Assembly: GCF_023856365.1 (NCBI RefSeq)
Contig: NC_064541.1
Span: 22,980,214 to 23,044,213, forward strand
DNA: 64,000 bases
Origin: Brienomyrus brachyistius
Lineage: Eukaryota > Chordata > Actinopteri > Osteoglossiformes > Mormyridae
Reading direction: 5' to 3'
Made by a program: the position numbers and the translations under genes. Numbering within the stretch: the stretch's first letter is position 1; the number at the start of each line of letters is the position of its first letter. The notes under the pieces are model-generated. The model was given only the letters and a program-made list of their open reading frames with translations. It was not told where the DNA came from and ran no database searches. Shown one piece after another: positions 33,929 to 40,860 of the stretch.

Positions 33929-34998
33929 CATGCTTTGCCATAAACAAGTTGTATAGATATTGCGGATACTTTTCCTATAAAGGAGCACGCCACACCGCTA
34001 GATGAAACTGGTAGATTGGGCGTTTCGAGAGCCGCAATGTGTGATTCAGCCAACCCAAAGTACAATAACAGTGGCCATACGACTTCTGTTACCTTCGGAG
34101 AACTTGCATTGCCCATTTATTTTGCGCTCAAGTCATTGTAAAGCATAGCTTGATTTGAGTACGGCTATAGCGAAAAGTAGTGAAAAGCGAGTAGAGCCAT
34201 TCTTTTGAAGAATTCCCATTGAGGGCTACGAGTAAAACGGATAAGTAATTCGAGCACTTACGATCCGCCGCTCTCTGTGTTCCTCTACAATAACGCATGG
34301 AAGTACCGTGTAACTATATTGGGGGAGCACCTTCCACTTCATTTAATTTTGGGAAAAGATGGGAATCGCTGGCCCTAAAACTTAATAAGAACGGGAAAAT
34401 GCACAGTATTCTGACTTTGACATCAGAGAAATTTTCGTACTGTTTTACATAATGAAATACTTCGCCGTAAACGCAAAAATAATTGATCCGATGCCGCGAT
34501 GAAAACCGTCCAACACTCGTTCTTATTTAACTGTTTAAAGTTGCAGATCGGAAGGTGCACATGTGTTGTTTCACGATAAAGCACTTCTATACACAGGATG
34601 TGTTCTTCTTAAAATTAAATGTTAAGAAAATAATACTAATAGCACATTTGTCCCTACACTTCTGCTCCTCGTTTAATTAGTTATTTGACGCAATGCCACT
34701 GAAACAATAAGTCGTTTTTGGGACCTTTTAAATCATTTGTATGCCAGAATAGAATGCATTAATTTGGAGTAGAAACGGAATTCGACATGGCACTATTGTC
34801 GATACAGTCCAGATTTTTATCCTACATGATCTCTTTTCAGTCAACACGTCGCAGTGTGTTTTGACGCAGCGCTCCCAACAATGAAAGATGAACATTGCGT
34901 GATTTATTCCGGCAACACCATGTAGCGTCTTCACTTGTTTTGTTGCGATTTTTCTTACCTGCTATCATATGGCAAAGGGCGACCAAAAATGTGAACAT
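6011..34998 (-). CDS. kirrel3l: Kin of IRRE-like (Kirrel/Neph) immunoglobulin adhesion protein, complete, 15 coding exons
   Basis: Single-pass adhesion protein of the Kirrel family, which makes homophilic and nephrin-type contacts in slit diaphragms, synapse targeting and muscle fusion. Coding exons in gene order: 34998-34959, 15509-15357, 14999-14850, 13302-13145, 12084-11934, 11568-11463, 10962-10814, 10638-10511, 9715-9589, 9275-9175, 8388-8190, 7268-7161, 6977-6868, 6712-6623, 6520-6011. They sum to 2280 bases (759 residues plus stop) with matching phases and GT-AG introns. Domains: signal peptide about 1-17; Ig1 20-115; Ig2 116-218; Ig3 219-302; Ig4 303-388; Ig5 388-488; membrane segment about 490-516; cytoplasmic tail with DPTNGYYNV (591-599), a polyQ run (662-680) and a C-terminal THV PDZ ligand. 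Length matches KIRREL1/3 (about 757-778). Many residues look KIRREL1-like, but Ig1 and the st14 neighbour favour a kirrel3-like paralogue, so the symbol is tentative; the family is not in doubt. Confidence 0.93.
6251..6307 (-). repeat. CAG/CAA polyglutamine tract in the Kirrel tail
   Basis: Nineteen consecutive triplets on the minus strand: CAG-rich with two CAA interruptions, then one GCA (Ala) before four CAG. It gives 18 glutamines in the protein. On the plus strand it reads as CTG repeats and creates a spurious polyleucine frame. Confidence 0.97.
6623..6712 (-). CDS. kirrel3l: Kirrel exon 14: acidic cytoplasmic segment
   Basis: A 30-codon, phase-0 exon encoding [20 protein letters not shown] followed by [10 protein letters not shown]. 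The sequence itself is poorly conserved, but its position just before DPTNGYY, the acidic character and the terminal Lys match the family exon structure. Confidence 0.85.
6868..6977 (-). CDS. kirrel3l: Kirrel exon 13: juxtamembrane cytoplasmic segment
   Basis: Encodes (S)[20 protein letters not shown], then [16 protein letters not shown]. The K-DIRV-IVH block is the conserved post-membrane segment of KIRREL3 (DIRVEIVH) and of KIRREL1 in a weaker form. The acceptor ctcaag/GT is less typical than the others. Confidence 0.88.
7161..7268 (-). CDS. kirrel3l: Kirrel exon 12: transmembrane segment
   Basis: Encodes (E)[15 protein letters not shown], then [16 protein letters not shown]: a roughly 27-residue hydrophobic helix followed by a Cys-Cys-Arg stop-transfer end. 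The juxtamembrane cysteines could be palmitoylated (inference). It ends NSVK plus one base of a Ser codon. Confidence 0.93.
7768..7902. mobile_element. hAT-type MITE with near-perfect 8-bp target duplication
   Basis: Termini are CAGTGTTTCCCAAAC and its imperfect inverse GTTTGAGAAACACTG. It is flanked by GTCTATGC (7760-7767) and GTCTAGGC (7903-7910), matching at 7 of 8 bases, as expected for hAT insertion. It is 135 bp with no coding capacity and sits in the Kirrel intron between exons 12 and 11. A relative is at 59912-60009. Confidence 0.8.
7930..8065 (-). repeat. Degraded SINE fragment
   Basis: The series GCATCACAGGACACT, GGAAAACACAG, CATGCAAACTCCACAC and CAAACTCCAACAC follows the order of the main SINE family read on the minus strand. 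Strongly diverged, immediately next to the hAT MITE. Confidence 0.45.
8190..8388 (-). CDS. kirrel3l: Kirrel exon 11: second half of Ig5
   Basis: Encodes [32 protein letters not shown], and [19 protein letters not shown] with the second Ig5 cysteine and an NCT sequon, ending LKEQ. YNCTAWN.FG.GTA is a family hallmark. Confidence 0.95.
8558..8820 (-). repeat. tRNA-type SINE, diverged
   Basis: Begins with ATCCATCCATTTCTGCA (the inverted GGAT tail), then TTTGGATTGTGGGGGGAAAC, AGACCCGGTCCCAGAG and a GCGACAGTGCCAATCCGCTACGTCGCCCC-type head (positions 8792-8820). It is the same family as the copies at 54.5 and 56.2 kb. It lies in the Kirrel intron between exons 11 and 10. Confidence 0.7.
9175..9275 (-). 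CDS. kirrel3l: Kirrel exon 10: first half of Ig5
   Basis: Encodes (G)[19 protein letters not shown], then [14 protein letters not shown] with the first Ig5 cysteine. NGPPII....Q.A and STPPPD-I are invariant-looking Kirrel Ig5 features. The donor is GTAAGT. Confidence 0.94.
9589..9715 (-). CDS. kirrel3l: Kirrel exon 9: second half of Ig4
   Basis: Encodes [39 protein letters not shown] with the second Ig4 cysteine, and TVN plus one base of the next Gly codon. [13 protein letters not shown] is particularly KIRREL1-like. Confidence 0.95.
10511..10638 (-). CDS. kirrel3l: Kirrel exon 8: first half of Ig4
   Basis: Encodes (F)[39 protein letters not shown] with the first Ig4 cysteine, and ends SSV before donor GTAAGA. 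W.GNPPLTL.WTK is a Kirrel Ig4 signature. Confidence 0.95.
10814..10962 (-). CDS. kirrel3l: Kirrel exon 7: second half of Ig3
   Basis: Encodes [33 protein letters not shown] with the second Ig3 cysteine, and [12 protein letters not shown] with an NVS sequon. VDYS.FT.PVSCEV and GSTN(V/L)S are strongly conserved in Kirrel proteins. Confidence 0.95.
11040..11432. mobile_element. Probable TTACC-type MITE, interrupted by a TTGA repeat
   Basis: Contains inverted runs of the type GCATTCATAGAGCACTCATAA and ATGAATGCATTATAAAGGC, and ends GTGTTACC. This resembles the larger inverted-repeat element at 54045-54464. A block reading GTGCTATATAAATAAATATT plus a TGAT repeat (about 11290-11320) lies inside. 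The left end is not clear. Confidence 0.4.
11463..11568 (-). CDS. kirrel3l: Kirrel exon 6: first half of Ig3
   Basis: Encodes (H)[33 protein letters not shown] with the first Ig3 cysteine, and a split Arg codon. NPEITGYRW corresponds to the conserved Kirrel NPEI.GYRW block. Two bases at each end are split codons. Confidence 0.93.
11934..12084 (-). CDS. kirrel3l: Kirrel exon 5: second half of Ig2
   Basis: Encodes [20 protein letters not shown], then [15 protein letters not shown] with the second Ig2 cysteine, and TSVTVNVQ. It ends with one base of the His codon of the conserved HPP linker into Ig3. DGKRE and the linker match the family closely. Confidence 0.94.
13145..13302 (-). CDS. kirrel3l: Kirrel exon 4: first half of Ig2
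   Basis: Encodes [13 protein letters not shown], then [20 protein letters not shown] with the first Ig2 cysteine and an N-glycosylation sequon (NLT), and ends AIYSK before donor GTAAGT. NLTCRA..AKPAA..I.W is a hallmark of Kirrel Ig2. Confidence 0.95.
13504..13645 (+). repeat. 142-bp perfect direct repeat, copy A
   Basis: From TAGGAATTAACCAGC to CTTATCCCAGTTGC, this stretch is identical base for base to 17286-17427 in the same orientation. Copy A is in the Kirrel intron between exons 4 and 3, and copy B is in intron 1. The flanks on either side do not match. No terminal inverted repeats or poly(A) tail are evident. Confidence 0.95.
14850..14999 (-). CDS. kirrel3l: Kirrel exon 3: second half of Ig1
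   Basis: Encodes [19 protein letters not shown], then [19 protein letters not shown] with the second Ig1 cysteine, and ends AKLTVL. It begins with two bases and ends with one base of split codons that match exons 2 and 4. The DDAVYECQA motif is the classical Ig F-strand signature. Confidence 0.95.
15357..15509 (-). CDS. kirrel3l: Kirrel exon 2: signal cleavage region and first half of Ig1
   Basis: Encodes [18 protein letters not shown], the first Ig1 cysteine (TLPC) and [12 protein letters not shown]. The [12 protein letters not shown] stretch is shared with KIRREL3. The acceptor is a tandem CAGCAG, so one alanine may be alternatively included at the signal peptide junction. Confidence 0.93.
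16120..16400 (-). repeat. Degraded SINE
   Basis: Blocks GTCCAGTACAGGGTTGTGG, TTTTGGACTGTAGGGGGAGAC, GGAGTCCCCAGTGGAGACCC and GGGAGAACATGCATAGCTCC keep the order of the main SINE family on the minus strand. No head or tail boundary can be fixed. Confidence 0.55.
17069..17145 (-). repeat. (ATCC)n array with adjoining SINE 3' fragment
   Basis: About eight ATCC units are followed by CACTTATACAGTATAGGGTT and GTGAGG, which match the end of the SINE family in reverse orientation. The tetranucleotide array is therefore probably the expanded SINE tail. Confidence 0.65.
17286..17427 (+). repeat. 142-bp perfect direct repeat, copy B
   Basis: An exact second copy of 13504-13645, 3.78 kb away in intron 1 and about 185 bases downstream of an ATCC tetranucleotide array. 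Full identity in intronic DNA implies a recent duplication, gene conversion or an assembly duplication. Confidence 0.95.
18435..18454 (+). repeat. Poly(C) tract
   Basis: An unbroken run of about 20 C in a pyrimidine-rich stretch of intron 1. On the transcribed (minus) strand it is a G run that could fold as a G-quadruplex component. Length may be unreliable in assemblies. Confidence 0.85.
20926..20992 (+). repeat. (CT)n microsatellite
   Basis: A CT dinucleotide run of about 33 units with one CC interruption, GA-rich on the transcribed strand of intron 1. Confidence 0.95.
21504..21568 (+). repeat. (CA)n microsatellite with CG interruptions
   Basis: A CA array of about 32 units interrupted by GCACGCAC near 21541, producing long spurious repeat frames on both strands. 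Confidence 0.95.
21705..21858. mobile_element. hAT-type MITE with 7-of-8 target duplication
   Basis: Termini are CAGGGGCGCCGTAAAG and the inverse of CAGGAGCATTGC. It is flanked by GTCGTCAG (21697-21704) and GTCATCAG (21859-21866). Internal GGGGCCC and GGGCCC blocks suit a known style of fish non-autonomous hAT. It is 154 bp with no coding sequence. Confidence 0.75.
22820..22907. promoter_or_regulatory. Palindromic homeodomain-site block (candidate regulatory element)
   Basis: The right arm TTAATTGAGCCCAGTGG (22891-22907) is the inverse complement of two left pieces, CCACTGGG (22820-22827) and CTCAATTAA (22852-22860). TAATTA-like cores sit on both arms. It is surrounded by single-copy-looking sequence and may be an ancient conserved element of intron 1, but no alignment was possible. 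Confidence 0.3.
23860..23915. promoter_or_regulatory. Cluster of TAAT cores (candidate regulatory element)
   Basis: Repeated TAAT/ATTA cores occur within 55 bases, including GATTAATGAG and CTAATTAATCAATTAATTA. Such clusters are typical of homeodomain-bound enhancers, but AT-rich DNA produces them by chance. Confidence 0.25.
26625..26663. promoter_or_regulatory. Nested palindrome with paired TAATTAC sites
   Basis: GGCGC-TAATTAC is followed by GTAATTA and GCGCC, so both the outer 5-bp GC arms and the inner 7-bp TAATTAC arms are inverted about one centre. The spacing suits paired homeodomain binding. Function is inferred only. Confidence 0.3.
28200..28330 (+). repeat. CA-bounded GTGGGGACTC repeat unit, truncated
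   Basis: A CA run is followed by AAGTTTGTAATTATGTCTTT and GTGGGGACTCTCCATTCATT, the leading half of the unit seen complete at about 63.5-63.9 kb. The trailing half is missing. Confidence 0.7.
28781..29090 (+). repeat. CA-bounded GTGGGGACTC repeat unit, second copy
   Basis: A CA array (about 28781-28831) followed by AAGTTTGTAATTATTTCTTT, GTGGGGACTCTCCATTCATG, a CCCTAACC-like middle, CCAAACAAAATATGA, and a TGGTTCCCACAACGTCCCC end. The next unit starts straight after. Confidence 0.7.
29091..29420 (+). repeat. CA-bounded GTCCCCAC repeat unit, third copy
   Basis: Contains TTATGGGGACGCTCCATTCA, AGACCTAACCTTAATCATAA, GTGGTCCCCACAACATCAAA and TCACAATGTGGGGACAGATG, then a CA array to 29420. It is in tandem with the previous unit. 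Confidence 0.75.
33853..33928 (+). repeat. (TAGA)19 tetranucleotide microsatellite
   Basis: An uninterrupted TAGA array of 76 bases (19 units) in intron 1, about 1 kb from the signal-peptide exon. Its length makes it very likely polymorphic. Confidence 0.96.
34959..34998 (-). CDS. kirrel3l: Kirrel coding exon 1: start codon and signal peptide
   Basis: ATG at 34998-34996 with A at -3, reading [13 protein letters not shown] plus one base of the next codon, then donor GTAAGA. It is hydrophobic, as expected for a signal peptide. The frame is open upstream but the only upstream initiator is TTG, so this ATG is the natural start. It is supported by phase agreement with exon 2, 19.4 kb away. Somewhat less certain than the other exons because it is so short. 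Confidence 0.75.
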
Positions 34999-35850
34999 TT
35001 TGTCCCTAAGCCTCCGGTTGAGCTGGCTTCCGTCTGGCAAAGTGTGATAAGGTGCAATCGCGTTTTCTTCTGATGCGAGTCGTAATAGATACAACAGACC
35101 AAGGTGTTTTCCCCAGTTTTCTTCAGTGGGTGATTTGAACGTTTGCTTTAAAGAGTAATGATATGGAAAAGCTGTAAAGTTAAACGACGTTGAGATCGAG
35201 TTTTTAAGTTTTCCAGTCAGTCTGTCGTGGGAATTGTATTCCGTAGTTTACGTTTCAATATATATTCTGTCAGATGTTTTCAATGTCCTTTTTTTCGGGA
35301 ATCCGATGTTTTAATAATCGCAAAGGTATATCTATTCTTCAAACTAGACATTCCTTCTGTCCTTTTCAAAAACAGTGTGTATGGCACATCATTCTGTCCT
35401 TCTTAGTGTTTTCTTCAACCTGCGCGTCTTTCTTGAATGTGCCGCTGAACAGCGTCTTGCCTCCCTGCAACTCAGCCGTGTTGCATTTCAACAATAAATG
35501 TCTTGTGAAGTTGATCTCTGTGTTATTCTCTCTCACACACACTCTCTCCCTCTCGCTCTCTCCTCCAGCACGCCGTTTCTCTGTCCCTCACTCTTTTTGC
35601 GGTCCCTGCTGTTTTGTCCTGTTACGACCTGCTAGAGGGATAATCCAAGCTGACAATCATCAATCATCTGTTCGGGATCCTTCCGATTTAAACATGTCAG
35701 GCTTTTTAAACGGAGAGCCGCTTTCAAGAGCACTTATTCATTGAGAAATGAGGAAAACCACAAACAACTGTAGGTTGGCCGGGACCCCAGAGGGATATCT
35801 ATTGGTCAGTTTCCTTGGCGGGGCTAAAGCAGAGGGAAAGGAGGGAGTTT
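34999..35850 (-). promoter_or_regulatory. kirrel3l: Probable Kirrel 5' UTR and promoter region
   Basis: On the minus strand, upstream of the start ATG, there is a GA-rich tract (about 35524-35570). Further up, an inverted CCAAT box (ATTGGTC on plus, about 35800) and a GC box (GGCGGGGC, about 35818) lie close together, followed by a G run at 35862-35873. No TATA box stands out. The transcription start would then be near 35.6-35.75 kb. This is inference from motifs only. Confidence 0.4.
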
Positions 35851-35873
35851 GGCGGGGGGGGGGGGGCACCCCA

Positions 35874-38800
35874 ATTTTTAAATCATGTGAGCGACCAGAT
35901 TAATAGGCTACCAATATGTAGTGGATGGCTATATGTCTGGTAAATTCTTATAAAGCCTGAAGAAATTTGTCAGGAAATATATATGTACATATGGTAAAAT
36001 TGCTTAAAAAACACCACTTTTAAATATGGAACATTACATTGTAGATTTTCTTAATTCAGGCTACTACTGCAGAACTGGTTATAAACACTAGAATTAGTTT
36101 TGCTTACACATAATAGAAACATTGTACAAGGAGGTTAACTAGTATATTTAGTTTTGAGTAACCCTGACCACATAAGTTACCTAAAATGCATCTCAAACTA
36201 ACGACCAGGTCTCCTGTTTATAATGGAAATGTTCTTGTAAATATTTTATGAGGTGTAAAATATAATTGCAAATTATTCCAATTACAAGTGATTGTCTTTT
36301 GTAGAAAATATATTGCCTTAAATTTGACCTGAAATTGCACTAAGAATTGGCTGCGAGCTGAGCTTAATCAAATTCAGACTACAGAAGTCACAACTCAGCG
36401 AGCTGAGCCACACAGTGATTGATATGAAATGATGAAATCCATGTAATATGAGAATTACAACACATGAGGAAGTCTGCTAACCGTTTTACTCACCATTTTA
36501 ATCAATTTCACCACAATTCCCATTCTGTGACAGGAGTACTTTGTGTGGTAGTTTCATAGCTGGCATAATAGGTTGCGGGACACAAAATTTACTGGTTTTA
36601 ATTAAATATGCCGTGTTTTTGTCAGTTTTCCCATGCAGGTTCTGAATTGAACAGAACATTGCATCCTCTGACTAAGACTTAAAATACTGTTTAAGTTCCT
36701 GTTTTATTGGACTTTTGAGTTGAAAGCCACAGGTGTGTGACCCATTACTTGTAGTCACGAGCTGATGTGATAAACAGCTTGTTTAAAAGCTTTGCAGCAG
36801 TCGTAGCGATTAAATGGCCTTTACACCAGCTGGTTTGTGAAGTGGGGGGTGGGGGGTGGGTCACTGAAAGGAGAGGGAATGGTCCTGAGAGACCATATAG
36901 GGAAGTGCAGCAGAGTGGCTGTGTCACACAGCAGAGCTCTGTTTGATGTCTGCCACAACATGGTGGCCCCAATAACTCTCACAGGCAACCCTACCACACA
37001 TAACAGAGAAAAGTTAAGGGGTCATTTGCATGGTTACTGCCATGCAGATAAGTAAAAAACAAAAGTTATGAATGAAGTTTTCACGCAACCACTTTCTGTG
37101 GGGAATAGAAATAACTTAAGAAAATATCATCTTAGTCCTTATTTGACCCGGGGTCAATTAAAAATATAACAACAATATCTGCCATTGCTGGAGCAGTGTT
37201 TGAAATCACATTTTGGATTTTTTTTCTTGGTATAACATAACACAGATGGCATAGCACAATAGCCACAGAAAAGCAGACCATATTACTGTTTTTCCAGAAT
37301 TATGCCAAACAAGAATGAAGTCGAAAGTCGATGAATTCGTTTTTGTTTTGTTTTGTTCAATTATTAATTAAAACAGAGATAAATGGTTGGACTTGCGTAG
37401 TTAAAATCGTAATATTGCTTTTACAACAATTACTGAAAACCCTTGCTCCCAAGGGGATTGTTATTTTTTTATAAACAAATAACAACATTCATAATATTAT
37501 TTGATAAGACTTTATAATAACAAGCTTCCAGATAATATTGGAATATAATGTGAAAATTAGTAGAAGATGGTCTTGATAAGTCCATGAAAGCTCCCGGTAT
37601 GGGTATTACAAAAAGTTATAATGGAAAAAAAAGCAATTTTTTGACACCGAGCTGTTGGAATTACTGCGTTTTTTGTGTTTTGTTGATAATCCGCGACTTG
37701 TGGTCTTGCGCTACACCAAAAGTGTCCATCAGAGACCAACGTCAATTGACCATTTTGATATTGTGTCAATGGCAGGTTCAATGCTGTGTTGCGGTGGTAA
37801 ATATTTTTCTTGGAACAGCAATTGTCAGTAAATACTTGAAATTAGAGATTCTGAAATATTAAATGCATATGTCCAAAATGTAGCTCTGTTTCTGTTGATG
37901 TTCATGGCCATTAATATTATATAACTCTATAGCTAACTGATATATGATTCACGGAATAATCCAGTGCTTTTTCGTTGAAGTAAGTTGAGGGAACAGGCTA
38001 ATCATGGATGCTTTTCATTTGGATAATTTTAAATCATGCTAATGTTTGTGCATTTTTTTATTTATTAGTTTCTTTTTCTAATGATACTTGTATACTTTGA
38101 CGTGAGACTACTGAATGCCACAGCTGTGAATGACAAATTCAAAATAATCTAAAATTGTTTGTAACTGGGACTATAGGGGAAATACTGCAAAACCTTAATG
38201 ATACTGTCTTGGTGCAGCTTGACAATTACATTTGAAACAAACGTTTAGTTCACATTTCAAATAGCTGTTATTCCCTTATTTTAACTTCTCTAAACTTCTA
38301 ACTTAAATATTGATAGTAAATCCTTTAAAGATGTTTCACACACAAGATCAGATTAAATATTCCATCCACAAAACAGATGCCAACGCAATTTTCTATTTCT
38401 TATGAATATGAATTAAATATTACATTCTCTAAATATCATTGTCTCTTCAAATATAAAATTCAGAAGCCAAATTATGACTTCCAGTTGATAATAGGGTTAC
38501 CTTTCAGCCAGTAAGACATTTATAGCATGGAGTTATTGCTGATGGATTAGAAACCATATGAGCAAAGGACACTCCAGCAGCTGTCACTGTAATTCCGATA
38601 TTGAGTGCCAGGTTGATCTGTGTCACCCATGAATGTGAACATTACCCCAATGACTGCTAACAACCCATGGCATATTACTTCTGCTATAGAGCGGCCCTCC
38701 TTGTCCACCATGTTTCAGATAGGCTCTTCTGATGAACTCTATTGGCTTCAAAAGTTCTACATTTTTATACTGGGTTTAAGGTTGGCTTTTAATAATGAGT

Positions 38801-40720
38801 GCCTCAGTGATATGTGACATATATCATTAAATATCGTCCAACTATTGAGCTTCCGTAAGACCTATGTAGCAGAGCAATACCGGTCCTAGTTGATATGGCA
38901 CAAGTATCACCGCCGGCGCCCCTTGTCCAGGAATGAGTGAAATTCGAAATTCGGCACCGTCTCAGAATTTGGTGCCCCAGGTGGCCGCCTATGTCGCCTA
39001 TAGGATTGACCAGCACTGCAGTAGAGGATCACAGAGAGCCTGGAGCATATCACAGCAATTATAGGGTACGAGGCACAATGGATGGAATGCCAGTCCATCC
39101 TGGGGACCATTACACGCTCTTTTGCTTTTTTGAATTAGTTTACCTTCAGTCAAACCACACCCCTAAAAATGCCCCATATATTTAACCTCCCTGCAGCTTC
39201 CTGCTGGACACTATTACAATTTGGACACACCAATTTCCTTATTAGCCTTGAATTAAGACAACCTAATCCCAGATTACTGAAAACTGCTGATTTCCGAGAG
39301 CATCATTTAATGCTAGATCGAGGGACAGCCTTTATATCAATGAGTGTACAGACATACATTAATGATAATATCCTTGCGATTAAACACTCATATTGGCTGT
39401 TTGGTGATTCCTGCAGGTAGCAGTGTCACAAGCATGGGCAGAGCCTCTCAATGAAATTCTGACTTGCTCCATGCACTGTGGCATGAGGAAGAAGAAATGA
39501 TGCAGCGATGCAGCTATGAATAATGGATGTCCTGTCCACTGTCACTTCCTATCCCGTGAGAAGCCATCAAGTGGCCATTATTAGGGCTTTTCCTCTCCTT
39601 CCTGTTTCCTTTGGTTTTGTTGTAAGGTCAGTTTCAAAACACAAACCTTCATCACAGACACACTGCCAGTATTCCTCAGGGTGTTGAGCATTTGACAGTT
39701 CCAACAGGTAACTGTTTTACTTGTAGTAATATACTTTGGAAAGACAAAAACAGAATGGCCAAGCTTGCATTTGTAATTAAAAAAACATTCTATTTTAAAT
39801 TGTGTATGAAGAGATTTAGAGACTAAATCTGAAGAGATTGTCTTGAATCTGTGTTGTTGGTGCATCAATTTCTACCAAACATCCAACAAATAATTTGAAG
39901 CATGTCAAATTATAAGAAATGTGAGTGCTAGCACCAAAGAAGATACAAACAGATAACAGACAATATGCCCATATCTACCCAGATCATGGATTATTTAGGA
40001 GTGCAGCTGTACGGGAGGAAAAATTAATGCGGAACAGCTGGCTGACAGGGAGTGTGTGGAGTGTATGTTTTTCCCAAAGAACCAGACGCGTTATTGAAGA
40101 TGTGAGAAATGCTTGAGTTGAAGGAATCGTTAAAAAGAGACGGATAGACTACAGACACAAATATTTAAGCAGATGAACCCCCCCCCACACACACACACAT
40201 CTCCTATATAGCTTTAGAAAATTTATATTAAAAAGTGCCAGCGGATACATTACTTCAGCACATGCTTCCAGGAATATATTCAACAAAATGCTACTATCAA
40301 GTGGAAATCTGGATAAATAAATATTAATAAATTATTTGTACCTCATTATAGGCAAGCTGCATATGCATCAGGCTGCATATAGTACAAGTCATTCGTGTCC
40401 ATCGTGTGCAGGTTGAATTTTCCATGGATCTGACATGAACCTTTTCACCAGGATCACCAGTTCTACTTAGCTCCAGAGCTGCAAGGCAGAGCCGAAGACT
40501 GCAGAGCTCTGCGAACTCTATTAATAGCTGGGTACCTTTCAGGAAGCATTATGCAGGGCGAGGAATAACATAAAAATACAGCAGGAATGGCTGTGACAGG
40601 GAGTTGGGTGGGATGAAAACCCTGATCCAAAGTAGAATCCTTGTATTCCTGTCTCTCTAAATTTCGGACCCATCAATTCTCGCAGCTGCACAGACCAGGC
40701 AGGCCTACAGGAGGTAAGTG
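35874..40720. other. Intergenic, no gene recognised
   Basis: AT-rich, with only short open frames lacking any recognisable domain. It holds a hAT-like element at 38870-39018 and a SINE fragment at about 39019-39125. The 39160-39420 stretch looks single-copy and could be conserved non-coding sequence, which I cannot test. Confidence 0.6.
38870..39018 (-). mobile_element. hAT-like MITE (GGCGACATAGGCGGCC type)
   Basis: On the minus strand it starts CAGTGCTGGTCAATCCTATA, continues GGCGACATAGGCGGCCACC and TGGGGCACC, and ends near CTAGGACCGGTATTGCTCTG. This resembles fish non-autonomous hATs whose ends read CAG-GC-GGCC...CCTATAGGCGA. Flanking 8-mers match only 4 of 8, so the boundaries are uncertain. 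Confidence 0.5.
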
Positions 40721-40726
40721 CTGTCA

Positions 40727-40860
40727 TTTATGGGAGATTCCCAAGCAGGAACGTGTGGCAGAAAGTGAGAGTGTTTTAAGCACAGACTTGGGTTTTTGTG
40801 GTTAATTTTTCATTGATTTCATAAATTTGAAATGTGGATGGTCGTCACATATTTGTCAAC
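40727..40860 (+). repeat. Repeat shared with the LTR element's 3' internal region
   Basis: CAGGAACGTGTGGCAGAAAG, GCACAGACTTGGGTTTTTGT and GGTTAATTTTTCATTGATTT match, in order and spacing with scattered substitutions, the block at 44879-45003 just inside the 3' LTR of the 42.9-45.4 kb element. It is a fragment of the same family or of a repeat nested in it. Confidence 0.75.

Larger units (their letters stand above)
15510..34958 (-). other. Kirrel intron 1 (19.4 kb)
   Basis: Separates the signal-peptide exon from the Ig1 exon. It contains simple repeats (ATCC at 17069, C tract at 18435, CT at 20926, CA at 21504, TAGA at 33853), a 154-bp hAT MITE, SINE fragments, CA-bounded GTCCCCAC repeat units at 28.2-29.4 kb, and AT-rich blocks with clustered TAATTA sites near 22.8-26.7 kb. 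A GC- and C-rich patch lies at about 21.9-22.45 kb. I find no additional exon with support. Long regulatory first introns are usual for this gene family. Confidence 0.8.

Noticed and set aside
34837..35094. Longer N-terminal Kirrel start upstream of 34998
   Set aside because: The upstream initiator is TTG, not ATG, and the added residues are charged and unlike a signal peptide. The frame also runs past the donor into the intron.
35274..35744. 156-codon plus-strand frame
   Set aside because: It lies opposite the probable Kirrel 5' UTR and promoter, has a low-complexity Ser/Leu stretch from CT repeats and no recognisable domain.
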